A DNA stretch of 64,000 nucleotides from Romanomermis culicivorax (lineage: Eukaryota; Nematoda; Enoplea; Mermithida; Mermithidae): contig CAWUHX010000367.1 of assembly GCA_963922205.1 (NCBI GenBank), positions 62,001 to 126,000 of the forward strand. Direction: 5' to 3'. The translations under genes and the position numbers were made by a program. Under the pieces are notes generated by a model. It did not search any database. It was not told the origin of the DNA and saw only the letters and a list, made by a program, of their open reading frames with translations. The first letter of the stretch is position 1, and every line of letters starts with the position of its first letter. Below are positions 48,096 to 59,586 of the stretch, piece after piece.

Positions 48096-50111
48096 ATTAT
48101 GCTCTTGGAATAGTTTGCTGGAAAATTTGTTCCACAATGCGGTATTACTGCGTCTGGTTCACACTCACCTTATAGCGTTAGCAACGCAAAAGGTACCTAC
48201 AGTAAACGTAGTAGCATGTTGACGTCATACAATAGACGCAAGTACTTGTGCATCGCGTTGTTTGCACGCAAAATTCAAAGCAGCTATTTGGTTACGCATC
48301 GCGGTTTCGGACGCTATGACCAAAATTTAGTCAACCTTTGACCCGAGTGACCTAAATGCTAACTTCACGAGTATAATTAGCTTGTGTTATATTTCGAAGA
48401 ATAATTATATGTTGTACTGTGTTAAATCGAGATTCAGACCAGTGATCCTCCGAATGACCAGTGGTCAACCGAATGACCAGTGGTCACTCAAGTCAACGAA
48501 CATATTTTTTGATGGAGAATTAGCCCATTAACTGGCAATTTGAATGTTATATAATTTTCACTCAAGATTGGTGCCCAGGAGTCATCCAAGTGACCAGACC
48601 AGCCGAGTGACCAGTGGTCAATCAACTCGGCGAACCTTTTCTTTGGCGGAGAATTAGCCTATAACTTCCATTTTGTGGCTAGTGATCATCCAAGTGACCA
48701 CTTCTGATGAGTGGCCAGTGGTAACTCAAATCAAAAGACGTTTTTTCTGATGGAGTACTACAAACACACAGAGTTATTATTTTTTCGTGACTCGACTGAT
48801 GTGTATTTGCATTTTTGCTCATCATCTATCGTGTTTTTTATGCTTTCCCTGTCCAATTTGTTTGTCTCTATTTCATTTGTGCTTGCTTTTTTTTCTTGAA
48901 ATGCTAATTTGCCTGATAGCTTATTTCTCAAATTTCAAACACATTTTTCACGGCTCATAAATTTCAAATTTTATTCAAATAAACATGCTAAATTGCAAAA
49001 TTGGTTTTGAAAGATATCTTATAAGATATACTTTTTCAAACATGTTCGCCTTGTTAAGGAAATATGTGAGTCTGCATTACAGCAGTATTATTGGAGCTTT
49101 TGGTTTCAAAATTGCATTTTTGCAGGTTGTTTGTGTTCTGTCCCTCAAGAAATTACAGATACAGCTCTGCCTGGTTCTGAAACTCTTTTCCCAGTGTCTT
49201 GGAAAATCTATCTGAAACAACAAATATTGAAAAAAAATTGATTTATTTGTAGCAAAAAATCATACTCATGATCAATTATAGTCGATTTTTTTCTGTTGCT
49301 GCTGAGTAATAAACCTGGAAAGCATGAGCTAGTTTCAAATTTTCGTGGATATTTTATTTTACATGTTTTATTTTTGAAGAATATTTTAGCATATTTGATC
49401 AGTTTTTTGAAAATTTTAGATCAAAACATCTGTTTTAAAGCCTAGTGAAGGTCATTTTGATGACAGTATGTATCTGCTAAAGGCATATATGATTCTATAC
49501 CTAGTGAATAATATATCTTCACTAAAAATTACTGATTATTATTTTGATTATGAAAAATTCTACTGCTGAATTGTAGTTAGTTTAAATATTCACAAAATTG
49601 TTTCAAAGTTCTGGAATAATTGGCTTTTGCTAAAATTTTATTTTCTGTCATTTTTCAGTGAAGTTTGAATTTTCTGTGAAGAAAAAGGTAAGCAGTTAGC
49701 AACTTCTCCTGAGCTTATTCTATCTTCATCATGGTGCATCATAGGGCAGGGGATTCCATTAGCAAGAAGAAAGTCTTTCTCGGAGCTTTCCATCCCCAAA
49801 ATTTAACAGATTTTTATGTTTCTTTCTCAAGGAAAATCTATCAAGTTCAAAGTTTCATACTGCATGCTGTGCAGGTTATTATTTGCATTTTCCCAAGATT
49901 TTTTGCAAGATGTACTAAGACAAAGAACGTGGGATAACACAAATTACTGTACCTTTAACGACAGTACGATATAATTCTCCAGCACAATTCTGTTTCGGAG
50001 ATAAAGGTCGATTATCCAGCTGTCCAATCGCAGGTAAGTTTGGTAGAAGACCATTAGCTATCACAAAATTGTTAGCAGATTCTTCTGAGATGCAAATGGT
50101 TGCAATTTCTA

Positions 50112-51639
50112 GGGATCGGCCGAGGGTAAAATAAAAAGCCTCGGCCTCGGCCGAGCCGAGGATTTTTGAAATCCTCGGCTCGGCCGAGGCCGAGGCCGAG
50201 GCCGAGGCCGAGGATTTTTTTAACATGATATTATATTAATACACTGGTCACTGGTAATACTAATAAGAGACTTCTTTACTCTTGCCTTTATGATCTTCAT
50301 CAAGTAATTCAAAACATAAAAAAATTTATTGTAAAAAATTTATTGTAAAAGTGTAACACTAAATAGGTAAATTAACGCAAAGATGTCTTCTATGCAAATT
50401 TTGTAGAATTTATGGAGTCAACCCGTCACTTTGATGCACTGTTTTTTTTCCACGAACTTTTTTCCACAAATGTGGAAAGGGGTCAAAATTTTTTTTTCCA
50501 CATGTAAAAAAATTTTTTTTCGTCTTAAAATCCGTTTTTTGGCTTAAAAATGCTCACAGACGCTTTATCGCACTGTTTTTTAGCTTTTTCAAATTTTCCG
50601 GTGTATTTAGAGAAGTTAATTCATTAAAATTGGAGAAAAAATTGAAATGTTCGACCTAAAAGCCTAATCTACAAGCGTTGTTGAACAATTTTTCTAGCAA
50701 ACTATCCAAGAGCACAATTGACTTGAATTACACAAGAAATCAATGGTCAAGTCCTCTATGATGACAAGTGAAAGCCCAAAAAAGATGGTACTTTCCGGCG
50801 CAAAGCGCCGGAAATTTTTTTGGGTATATTGACATTCTGGGATGCTGGAAAAGCATTTTTCCGAACATTATTTCAAGAATTAGATTCCAATTTAGTGTTC
50901 AGGAGTCGTAATTTCTAGAATTTTACTTGAAAAATTTTAAAATCTGTAATTTATTTGTAAACTCTCATGAACTTGGTCGAAAATATATGAGTAAGAAAAG
51001 TATAACTTTCCGAAAGATATTTCCAAGAAGCTTTTGAATTGATTTTACGTTAGCAAAGAAATAATCACATCATAAATCCTAGAGACTTGACGTGTATTCA
51101 TCTTTCTCAAAAAGAAAAAATGCGAATCTTCATTAAATATTATGATAAAATGTTGAAGATAACCAATTAAAACATGAGATACTACCTTTAAGATGATGAA
51201 AACTATTATAGATTAAGTGATAAATGAAAGTAGACATGATAAAAGCCGCACCTGAGCTACTTAATGAATAATGATGATTATTAAAGTTATAACCGGCGCG
51301 AAGCGCCGGAAAATTTAGGGATTTGGACCTCCTAAAATGCACCAAAATGCATCTTTTCAATATGAAAACCCCAAATTTTTCTTCCGCATTTGTGGAAAGA
51401 CCTCAAAAATTTTTTCCACATTCCAGATTTTTTTTCCACATTATAGTGCAAATGTGGAAAAAAACAGTGCTTTGATGCAGTAAACATTTTACATCAAAAA
51501 TATCCTACTTGCTTTAGAGTTGCAAATAATCCTCGGCCTCGGCCATTTTTGATCGACACCCTCGGCCGAGGCCGAGGGTGGCCGAGGGTACCAATCCTCG
51601 GCCGAGGCCGAGGCCGAGGCCGAGCCCTCGGCCGATCCC
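50112..51639. mobile_element. TIR element with CCGAGG hexamer ends and TA duplication
   Basis: Ends GGGATCGGCCGAGGG and CCCTCGGCCGATCCC are perfectly inverted and flanked by TA (50110-50111, 51640-51641), like mariner-type insertions. Both ends run into tandem CCGAGG hexamers (50145-50215, 51530-51630). Most of its length is the nested 1033 bp element. Confidence 0.75.
50437..51469 (-). mobile_element. 1033 bp TTCCAC-word hAT-like element, copy 2
   Basis: Perfect 8-bp duplication CTTTGATG (50429-50436 and 51470-51477). Ends CACTGTTTTTTTTCC and GGAAAAAAACAGTG. Near-identical to copy 1 (15134-16166) in reverse orientation and the same length, so both moved recently. Hairpins at 50795-50811 and 51293-51309. 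Deepest level of the nest. Confidence 0.88.
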
Positions 51640-53057
51640 TATCTATAATATTGGGGTTTGTGCCCTGCAGAGCCATTTTGGTGGTATAGACAGCAAACAA
51701 AAGCAAAAACAGCAGAAAAAGACAACAATAAACTAGAACTGTGAAGTTTCTACAGTAAATGGGCTACAATAGTTTAATTTTTAAGTTTAACACCATCAAA
51801 AACTCACCTTTTATATACACAGTAACCGATTTTAAACCAATAAACTTCAAAATGAGACGGAGTAATCGGGTGACCTGAGGGAGCGGTCACTTGGATGACC
51901 CTGATCACCAATCTTGAGTGAACATTAGATAACATTCAAAACGTTAGTTATAGGCTATATTCTTCACCAAAAAAAAGTTTGCCGAGTTGATTGGCGACTG
52001 CTCACTCAGATGGTCTGGTCACTCGGATGACCCACAGTCTGCTTTTATTCAAAATTACGGTGTATTTTTAGTACCATCCATCAGAAAAAACGTCTTTTAA
52101 TTTGAGTGACCACTGGCCATTCATCAGGTGTGGTCACTTGGATGATCACTAGCCACAAAATGGAAGTTATAGGCCAATTCTTCGCCAAAGAAAAGGTTCG
52201 CCGAGTTGATTGACCACTGGTCACTCGGCTGGTCTGGTCACTTGGATGACCCCTGGGCACCAATCTTGAGTGAAAATTAGATAACATTCAAAGTGCCAGT
52301 TAATAGGCTAATTCTCCATCAAAAAATATGTTCGTTGACTTGAGTGACCACTGGTCACTCGGTTGACCACTGGTCATTCGGAGGATCACTGGTCTGAATC
52401 TCGATTTAACACAGTACAACATATAATTATTCTTCGAAATATAACACAAGCATTATACTCGTAAAGTTAGCATTTAGGTCACTCGGGTCAAAGGTTGACT
52501 AAATTTTGGTCATAGCGTCCGAAACCGCGAATTGTAACCAAATAGTTGCTTTTAATTTGCGCGCAAACAACGCGATGCACAAGTACTTGCGTCTATTGTA
52601 TGACGTCAACATGCTACTACGTTTACTGTAGGTACCTTTTGCGTTGCTAACGCTATAGGGTGGGTGTGAACCAGACGCAGTAATACCTGCAGAAATTTTT
52701 TTCTGACTTTTCTGCACTGAGCAGATAGCCCGGTGCAGAAAAAAAACACTGATCCGTAGGCACATTATAAACGTTTTTGAAAATGTGGAAAATTTTTGGA
52801 AAATGAGGAAAAAATTCTGGGTCCGGTCCGGTTCTCATGTGTAAAAAATCTTCGAGGAAAAAAAGGTGGCCAAGACAGAGCAAATGCAAATATCGAGACG
52901 CAGTGAATTGCGATTTGCGAGAAACACTTCTTTGATCAGGCGCAGATAATTACAGTAAAAATATTTAGAATGGAAAAAGTTATGTTAAATAGTGCACATG
53001 TTTGTAATCTTGAGAATGTCGGACATCTTCAAGGAATCTATCAACATCGCGTCTGAG

Positions 53058-53159
53058 TCACCGGTTAATCGGAACATGAAGTTGAACCAGCCTCGGCAAA
53101 CAGAGCTCCGAAAATGATTGGAATACAAAAAGAAGGGCTTGTTCATCTTGACGCAGTTT
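53058..53159 (-). CDS. Candidate terminal exon, unrecognised
   Basis: On the minus strand AACTCTTCAG precedes 33 open codons and TGA: KLRQDEQALLFVFQSFSELC then LPRLVQLHVPINR. A second frame (ATG, 54 codons, MNKPFFLYSN...) is also open over the same stretch, so the reading is uncertain. GC-richer than its surroundings, which suggests exon origin. No upstream exon found. Confidence 0.35.
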   Translation of the reverse strand, partial: KLRQDEQALLFVFQSFSELCLPRLVQLHVPINR

Positions 53160-53819
53160 CTGAAGAGTTAGACCTTGAAAATGATAAATTAGGAATTAAT
53201 CAAACCTGAAAATCAGGTATGTAAAATAGTGTAGTTTCACACGCTGAGTATTGTTCCGGAGTTTTTTTTGCATAAAAGAAAATTCGGCGTAACTACAGTG
53301 TCATAAATTTAGAAATTTCGAATTTTTGAGCATTTTATCTTATTAACAAGCGATTCAAAATATCAAAGTGTAGAAAAGACTTAATTTATAATAAAACATT
53401 CATTATAAGCAGAGATAATTCTCAATAATAAGGTATGAAACAAATCTCGTACTTGACACTTTTTATGCTATTGAAATTATCAAAAAAAAGGTGGAAAAAA
53501 GCCGTTAAAGTCAACTGAAACTCTCTCGGGGTACCTTCCCATAAGATGCCGCAGAATTTTTTCGTCTTTTTTGTAGACACTATTGTCTAACATACTGTGC
53601 TTAAATTTCAATCCGATTTTTGTACTGTAATTGGCACGTATACTGGATTGTCATTCAAATATGTTTTTGAATTTAAATAAATCCTCAACTGATTAAGTTC
53701 AAAGAATCATTGGTGACGCGGTAGCTGGCCCCCTAAAATCTGACTAACCCCCATAGAGCAAAAGCGGTTATAGATAGAGACATGAGGTTTTTTGCATAAT
53801 ATCCGCCAAATGGGCAAAC

Positions 53820-54100
53820 ATAGGGGTGGCAAAGGTCATTGGGGGTCTATAATCAAACGGTGCTCGGTGGGGCGCCAAAAACATGCAAAAAACGGTCTTT
53901 TTTAGGGCCCCCAGTTGCATCAGGTTCCTCAATGGGTGTGCATCCGTGTACCTTGATACTTTTACCTGTGCATCTATGAAGTGTCCTCTTGAAATGTTTT
54001 TTTTATTTTTTGAAAATACTGATTTGGTCAAATTATATGAGTGACCAAAGTTCGAGAAAATCCCCTTCGTTTGGGTTCAAAAAAAAATCATTTTTTGTGA
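53820..54100 (+). repeat. Dispersed repeat, second copy of 9235-9530
   Basis: Collinear with 9235-9530 (aacatgcaaaaaacggtc, atgagtgaccaaagttcgag...). Non-coding. Confidence 0.55.
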
Positions 54101-54194
54101 AACAGATGTAGTGTTACCTGGTTATCCTTTGTGTAAAACAAATATATGTCCGTGGTCTTTTTGAAGAAGGGGTTTTCGACTGTTGGGAATTCAA

Positions 54195-56810
54195 CAGTGT
54201 TGCCAGATTAAAAAATCAAAACCGGCCAAAGGCCCCACAAAAACCAGCCAAAAGGCCAAGAAAAACTGGCCAAAACCGGCCAAGTGGTTTTTTGATCAGA
54301 AAACGCATATAAACATAATTATATAAGTACTCAAACATATTTTCATGTAAAATAAGCAACAGGTATTTCTAAAATTTATTCAATGTGAACACAGTTTAAA
54401 ATATCGTTATCCAGAATTTCTTCAATATAATTTTCAGTCTTACTGATTTCATCATTGTCATCACAGATTTGTACATCAGCATCAGTATCACAATCATAAA
54501 TTTTTGAAGTACACAAATCCAACATTTCTATGCTGGCATTAGAAAATGGTAGGCTGAGAGCTGCCATGGCAAAGGACGAGATATTGCCGAACCGAGGAGA
54601 CACGCCATTCATCTCATCATCCTGTATTACCTCAGTCCAAAAATCAACCCGATTGTTGACCTTGGTTGTCGTCCATTCACCTTTGACCAAAATGTTGTAT
54701 TCACTCAAGGCATCATAGATGCGAGAACTATTAACAGGCAAACGCCTCAACAATAATTCTATTTGGCTATTCGAGTGATGAACTGATAAGACCTAAAAAT
54801 AAGAAATATTTACTATATAGTAACACTTAACAAAGTCTAACTTTTTACTACATTGGTATGCTACTCACTTTTTTCGGTTCAAAAAAATCTAAATGTTCCA
54901 AGGCATTAACTGATGAAGGCAGTTGGTTTCAAATCTGAATATTGAAATATGTCATTCAGGTCAAATTTCAAGAATGACAAGCAGAAGATACTCTATCAAA
55001 TTCTCATCACAAAGTATCAGATCACTACCTGATGACACAACTCGACTAAAAAACTTCTGCACAGGATTAGCACCTCTTCTTTGTCTTTCGGACACAAATC
55101 GTTTTTTATGATGTATTCGTTGAATTCATAATTCAGTTCCAGCATTTGAGGGCTGTGAAGATATTGGTCGAAAGGATACTCAGCAATATTCTTTGTCAAA
55201 ATTCTAATGAAACAACCAGGCATGAGCCTGAAAATGATAAGCCAGTTAATTGCATTATTTTTTATAAACGTGAAAACATTCTGATCTGCACATGAATTCT
55301 TCACCCGATTGTATTAAGTAAACATAATTCATTAAATCTTACAACTGGTACAATGTAGTAAAGTTTTGGATTAATGAAAGGGGATTCTGTGAAGTATATT
55401 GAAACTGAAGGTTCAGCGCACAAATCGATTTTAACACTGGCAAGATGAAAATCAGGAAAGCTTTGATTTTTGTTTTGTTGTACCACTTGCCCAAATTTTC
55501 AACAGAAAACAATCTTTCTTCTTTGGAAATCTAGTAATATAAATTTTTTATACTAAAAATCAAAATATGATACTCTTATCAAACGAAAATTAAATCACTG
55601 ATGAAAAGTATAATTTCAATTCATTCCACTGCTGCCAAATACGCGATAAACATTTGTATCAACTCAGCCATCTTGTTGGAACATATCTAACAATTTTCTT
55701 TGGCAAGTCCCCACTGTTCAGAGCCGTGTAAATCTGTAACTGTCACATAAACATAAAAAATATAAAGTGGCTTGAAATTAGAAGTTTACTTGTTGATAAG
55801 TGCCTTGATGCTTAGCACTATGACTAAACCAACAGTAAGTCTGTTCAATCAATGCATCCAGATCAGTCAGCAACTTTTCAACAGCTTTACTTGCTGCTAA
55901 AGCCAACGAATGACACACACACCTATAAAAAGTAAGTGTAATTTCTATAACAACAAGGCAGAAAAATAATAAAATAAAATCTCATGAGTATTAGCTTGGG
56001 TTGTTTTTCCTTTAATTTGGAGTAAACAGAATTGTGTTGTCCTACAATGACATTGGCATTGTCGACGCCTATTCTGACCAAATTTTCTATGTTCAATTTG
56101 TCTATTTCCAGTGATTTAAGAATTTCTCCACTTATGACTTCTGCAGTACTGCTAGTTAAGCAGATCAAACTGAAAAATGTGAAATTCATATGAAAAATAA
56201 GCTAATAATGATGCATATCAAAAGTCATTATTTGTATTTTGTACTCATAAAATGTTGTGATGAGCTGATGCTTCATTTTGCTGTTATACCGGATCATGAT
56301 CCCCAAAGTTTTCTGTGTGGCAACATCAGTACATTCGTCTATGATAAGTGAAAAGTGTTCACTCTGACAAACATCGTCCAGAAGCTCAGCAAGGGATGGG
56401 CTTAGGACTTTCACGATAAGTGCTGCACACTTTGTACGATGCAGCTATAATAGAATAAGACATGAAACTTTATAAAAATCTTTGTAGTAAGTGAAACATC
56501 ATGTACAAATTAAGCAAATTAGAAATAAATTGTGCTATTATAGACTATCAAACTAGCTTTTTGTTTGGCTCAAATACCAAAAATAAGAATATTACCTTCA
56601 ACTTGTTAGCATTGTAATCGTCTGGGAATAAATTTTTAATCAGATCGCCGAGATGATCGATAGTCCTTAATGAGTTATGTTCAGCAATGAAGACTGCCAG
56701 CTTTAGTTCCATAGTTTTCAATTTTAATGCTGCTGATTTTGACTCTATTGTAAAATTTTTGGAGGTAAGAGACTTTGGACATAAGAGACACATTGGCCTA
56801 AAGGCCTAGC
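54195..56810 (-). mobile_element. hAT transposon carrying the transposase pseudogene, right end lost
   Basis: The left end CAGTGTTGCCAGATT (54195) is followed by repeated ccggccaaa words. The matching right terminus is not seen; at about 56812 the sequence passes directly into the 97-bp repeat array. A unit of the same array lies just left of 54195, so the element inserted into that array. Confidence 0.6.
54376..56793 (-). pseudogene. hAT transposase (ZBED/ZNF862-like), nine exons, inactivated
   Basis: Exons by phase: 56793-56596, 56444-56245, 56169-55981, 55922-55790, 55733-55599, 55530-55343, 55227-55029, 54934-54869, 54792-54376. Motifs in order: KLAVFIAEHNSLRTIDHL; FSLIIDECTDVATQK with the catalytic-region Asp; GVDNANVIVGQHNSVYSKLK; CHSLALAASKA; VPTRWLS; SLPFSNASIE of the dimerisation domain. 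Lesions: TGA at 55659-55661 where an Arg codon is usual after VPTRWLS; TGA at 54929-54931; and the donor after exon 3 reads AG/AT not AG/GT (55980-55979). Both stops fit CGA to TGA decay. The BED finger end is short (CLLC only). It would cut and paste DNA; now a relic. Confidence 0.85.
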
Positions 56811-56811
56811 A

Positions 56812-57740
56812 AAATATTCTATTTTTTGGTGGAAGGAGTTTCCGACCATGGGGAATTTAATAGATGCAGTCACTTTACATAATAAATAATCCTGAGTGTA
56901 AACAAACGTATTCTCATGATTTTTTGGTGGAAGGGATTTTGGATTGCACGGAATTCAGCAGATGTGGTCACTTAACATAAAAGTTAACATGCCTGTAAAA
57001 CAAGATATTTCCGTAATCTTTTTGAGGAAAGGGTTTTCGACTGTTGGGACTTCAATCAGATGGTCACTTCACACAAAAAAATTATACCAGTTGTAAACAA
57101 GCTTATTTTCGTAATTTTTTGGTAGAAGGAGCTTTCGACCACGGGGATTTCAATGGATGCGGTCACTTTACACAAAAAATAATTCCAGGTGTGAACAAGT
57201 GTATTTTTGTGATTTTTTGGTGGAAGGAGTTTCGGACTATGGGGTATTTAATAAATGCGGTCACTTTACACTAAAAAATTATGCTGATGTAAACAAGCAT
57301 ATTTTCGTGATTTTCTGATGGAAGGGGTTTTCAACTGCTGGGAATTCAGTGGATGTTGTCACTTTACACAAAAGTTAACGTGCGTGTAAAACAAAGATAT
57401 TTCCGTGGTCTTTTTGGGGAAGGGGTTTTATACCATTGAGAATTCAATGGAGAGGGTCAGTTTACACAAAAAAAATTATCCTGAATGTAAACAAGTGTAT
57501 TTTTGTAATTTTTTTGGAAGGAATTTCTGACTGCGGGGAATGCAGTCATTTTACACAAAAAATTATCAAGGATGCAAACAAGCCTATCATGGGATTTCTT
57601 GGTGATAGGGGTTTTCGACTGCAAGGTTTTCAATTGATGTGGTCATTTTACACAAAAAATAGTCCTTTGTGACAACAGAGGTATTTCTGCAATTTTTTGG
57701 GCTGAGGGTTCTTAATAATGGGGAATTACACAGATATGGT
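56812..57740 (+). repeat. Tandem array, about ten units of 88-114 bp
   Basis: Units share gattttttggtggaaggggt, tttcgactgnggggaattcaa, tggatgnggtcactttacac and aaaaaattatcctgngtgta. Starts near 56816, 56930, 57018, 57112, 57215, 57312, 57408, 57508, 57598 and 57693. Single units lie at 36121-36215 and about 54120-54194. Spaced frames of 70-80 codons through it are by-products. Confidence 0.8.
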
Positions 57741-57926
57741 CACTTAACATTCTGTTTACAATGTGTTTTACCATGCAGTTCCACATCTTTTACTCCTACC
57801 ATGAGTGAGAATTTGTAGTTTTAAGATTGTTTTTTTATCGCTTCTTTGATGTGAAGATGATCAAATTTAAAATTTCAATTTTCTTCTATGGAGGTTTTCA
57901 TGCATGGCTGAGGCCCACTAAAAAGA

Positions 57927-59546
57927 GGTGGACTAGTTTATTAGAAAATGCCCCCATGGGGCTGAAAAAAGAAGAATATACTTGCTTGCATAGTTGCCAA
58001 GCTAGAAAAAGAAGTGGATTAGATTTTTGAGAACTTAGGTTAAGTTGGAAAAAATTCACTTTTGTTATATTGGATTTTCATTCTTTCTCAAAAAAAATTT
58101 TCCATGTCTGTGTAAAAGTATATTCTGCAGCTGGTACATCAACGCCCTTTCCAACCAAACATGTGCATCTCCGAAATTTTGAGGAGGGTACAGGGTGGAC
58201 CCTAGTTTTTTGAGACAAACAATTCAGAAAAAGTTGACCGAAAAATCATTTTTTTGTAACAAATTTTCCAGTTTCAAAACCCTTGGGGTATTTTGCATCC
58301 TCATGTCCCCCCTCACACATGTGTGCTTCTAACTGGGTTGGACTTTTATACTGGATTTAGTGTCTACAAAAGGAGTCAAATGTGGAACAGTGGCACAGAA
58401 AATCCCACTCAGCTTTTTTAGAAAAGAAGCTACAACACAAAGTCTTTTTAGAACTTTGATTCTGCAAGATACTTGTTTTACATAACATATCGTATAGAAT
58501 TCACTCTGTAAGTTCTACTGATTACAAGCTATAAACAAATTCATTCTCTTCTATTCAACACAATTCAACAAAATAGCATTATCCACTGTTTTTGGATTTA
58601 AAAGGAAATTTGCAGAAAGAGCACATTTTGCCAGATTCCAGACAGGAAGCAATTTCAGGCACCCCTGTTGCCGTGGTAGTGCGAGCATAGTGGGGGAGAA
58701 CTGGGTACTTGATTTCGGGCACACCCCTAATATAGGCATGGCTGAATCAGAAGCATTTTTTATGCTTCACCATGTTCTCCCATTTGCAGATTGGTGCCCA
58801 ATGACTGTAACGAATGCCCAGTTGCACTAAAAGAGGTCTAAGCTTGAGCTCAAGATAATCTCGAACATAAAGGCGACTGGGTTTGATCTAAAGTTTGGTA
58901 TCATTTGAAAGTCAGGACTATAATGAGCTCAATGTCGAGATTATCCCCAGCTCAAGCTGTCGGGTTGCACTAACATTCTTATCTCTAAAACAAATAAATA
59001 TAAAAATGTCTGCAATTCTCAAACTTGAACTTACACCTCAGTAGTAGTTAATCCTAAAGTGAGTATTGTTTGTGCACTGGAAGAGAATAATTTGGATATT
59101 ACGATTAGCTCAAACTCAGGATCATCAATTTAACCCTGATGTTGAGGTTATCCTCATGTTGGGTTAGTGCGACCAACCTTAGGTTTCCTTATAGTTCGGA
59201 AAATGACTATAATATGCCTCCCTCACTATTTTTCAGCTAGTGTGAGAGGGAGGAGGTTCGAATTGGTCGGATGTTAGAACACTGTTGGTTTACCATTTCT
59301 TTACATTTAAAGTCATGTGCATAGAATTTTCATAGAGAAAAATTTTACTGTAGTTGATTCCAGGGGAATTACAAAGTGTACGATGCTGCAGAGAATACTT
59401 TTTCACAGACATGGAAAATTTTTTTTGAGAAAGAATGAAAATCCAATATAATGGAAGGGAATTTTTTCCAACTTTAACCTCAGTTCTCAAAAATCTAGTC
59501 CACTTCTTTTTCTAGCTTGGCAACTATGCAAGCAAGTATATTCTTC
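57927..59546. mobile_element. Long-TIR element E2
   Basis: The left arm (gaatatacttgcttgcatag, ttgccaagctagaaaaagaa, gtggattagatttttgag) is inverted at 59455-59545. Interior collinear with E1 and E3. Left outer edge gactagtttattagaaaatg; right outer edge cut short. Non-coding. Confidence 0.75.
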
Positions 59547-59586
59547 TTTTTTCTGACTGTTGTAGTGTGTTTCCACCGATTCGTAG

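Larger units (their letters stand above)
48141..52687. mobile_element. 4.5 kb element with about 620 bp TIRs and TGACCAGTGGTCA subterminal palindromes
   Basis: 48141-48760 is inverted at 52070-52687 at high identity, starting ggtattactgcgtctggttc at each end. Each arm has several copies of TGACCAGTGGTCA-like palindromes, perhaps transposase binding sites. The interior has only short frames; a minus-strand segment near 49915-50100 (EESANNFVIANGLLPNLPAI) may be a protein relic. A possible 3-bp duplication TGC flanks it. Superfamily not assigned. It contains the 50112-51639 element. Confidence 0.75.
45413..52751. mobile_element. Level-2 CTGCAC-word hAT-like element, itself split
   Basis: Starts cactgtttttttctgcacagt and ends ...gtgcagaaaaaaaacactg. 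Flanks ACCCGTAG (45405-45412) and ATCCGTAG (52752-52759) form an 8-bp duplication with one mismatch inside the level-1 element. Its body (45413-45800, 47690-47876, 48096-48140) is collinear with the 1033 bp element but with CTGCAC words at its ends. LINE, GGTAAA MITE, C-rich MITE and the 4.5 kb TIR element lie inside. Confidence 0.7.
44443..52868. mobile_element. Level-1 TTCCTC-word hAT-like element split by nested insertions
   Basis: Perfect 8-bp target duplication GCCAAGAC at 44435-44442 and 52869-52876. Ends caccgcttttttcctc and gaggaaaaaaaggtg are inverted. Only about 970 bp of left part (44443-45412) and 117 bp of right part (52752-52868) belong to this element; everything between is later insertion. 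The uninterrupted relative is 26803-27800. Confidence 0.8.

Noticed and set aside
49915..50226. Minus-strand frame that hinted at an IS110-type transposase C-terminus
   Set aside because: Half of it is the CCGAGG hexamer tract; the rest has no catalytic motif and only a vague resemblance.
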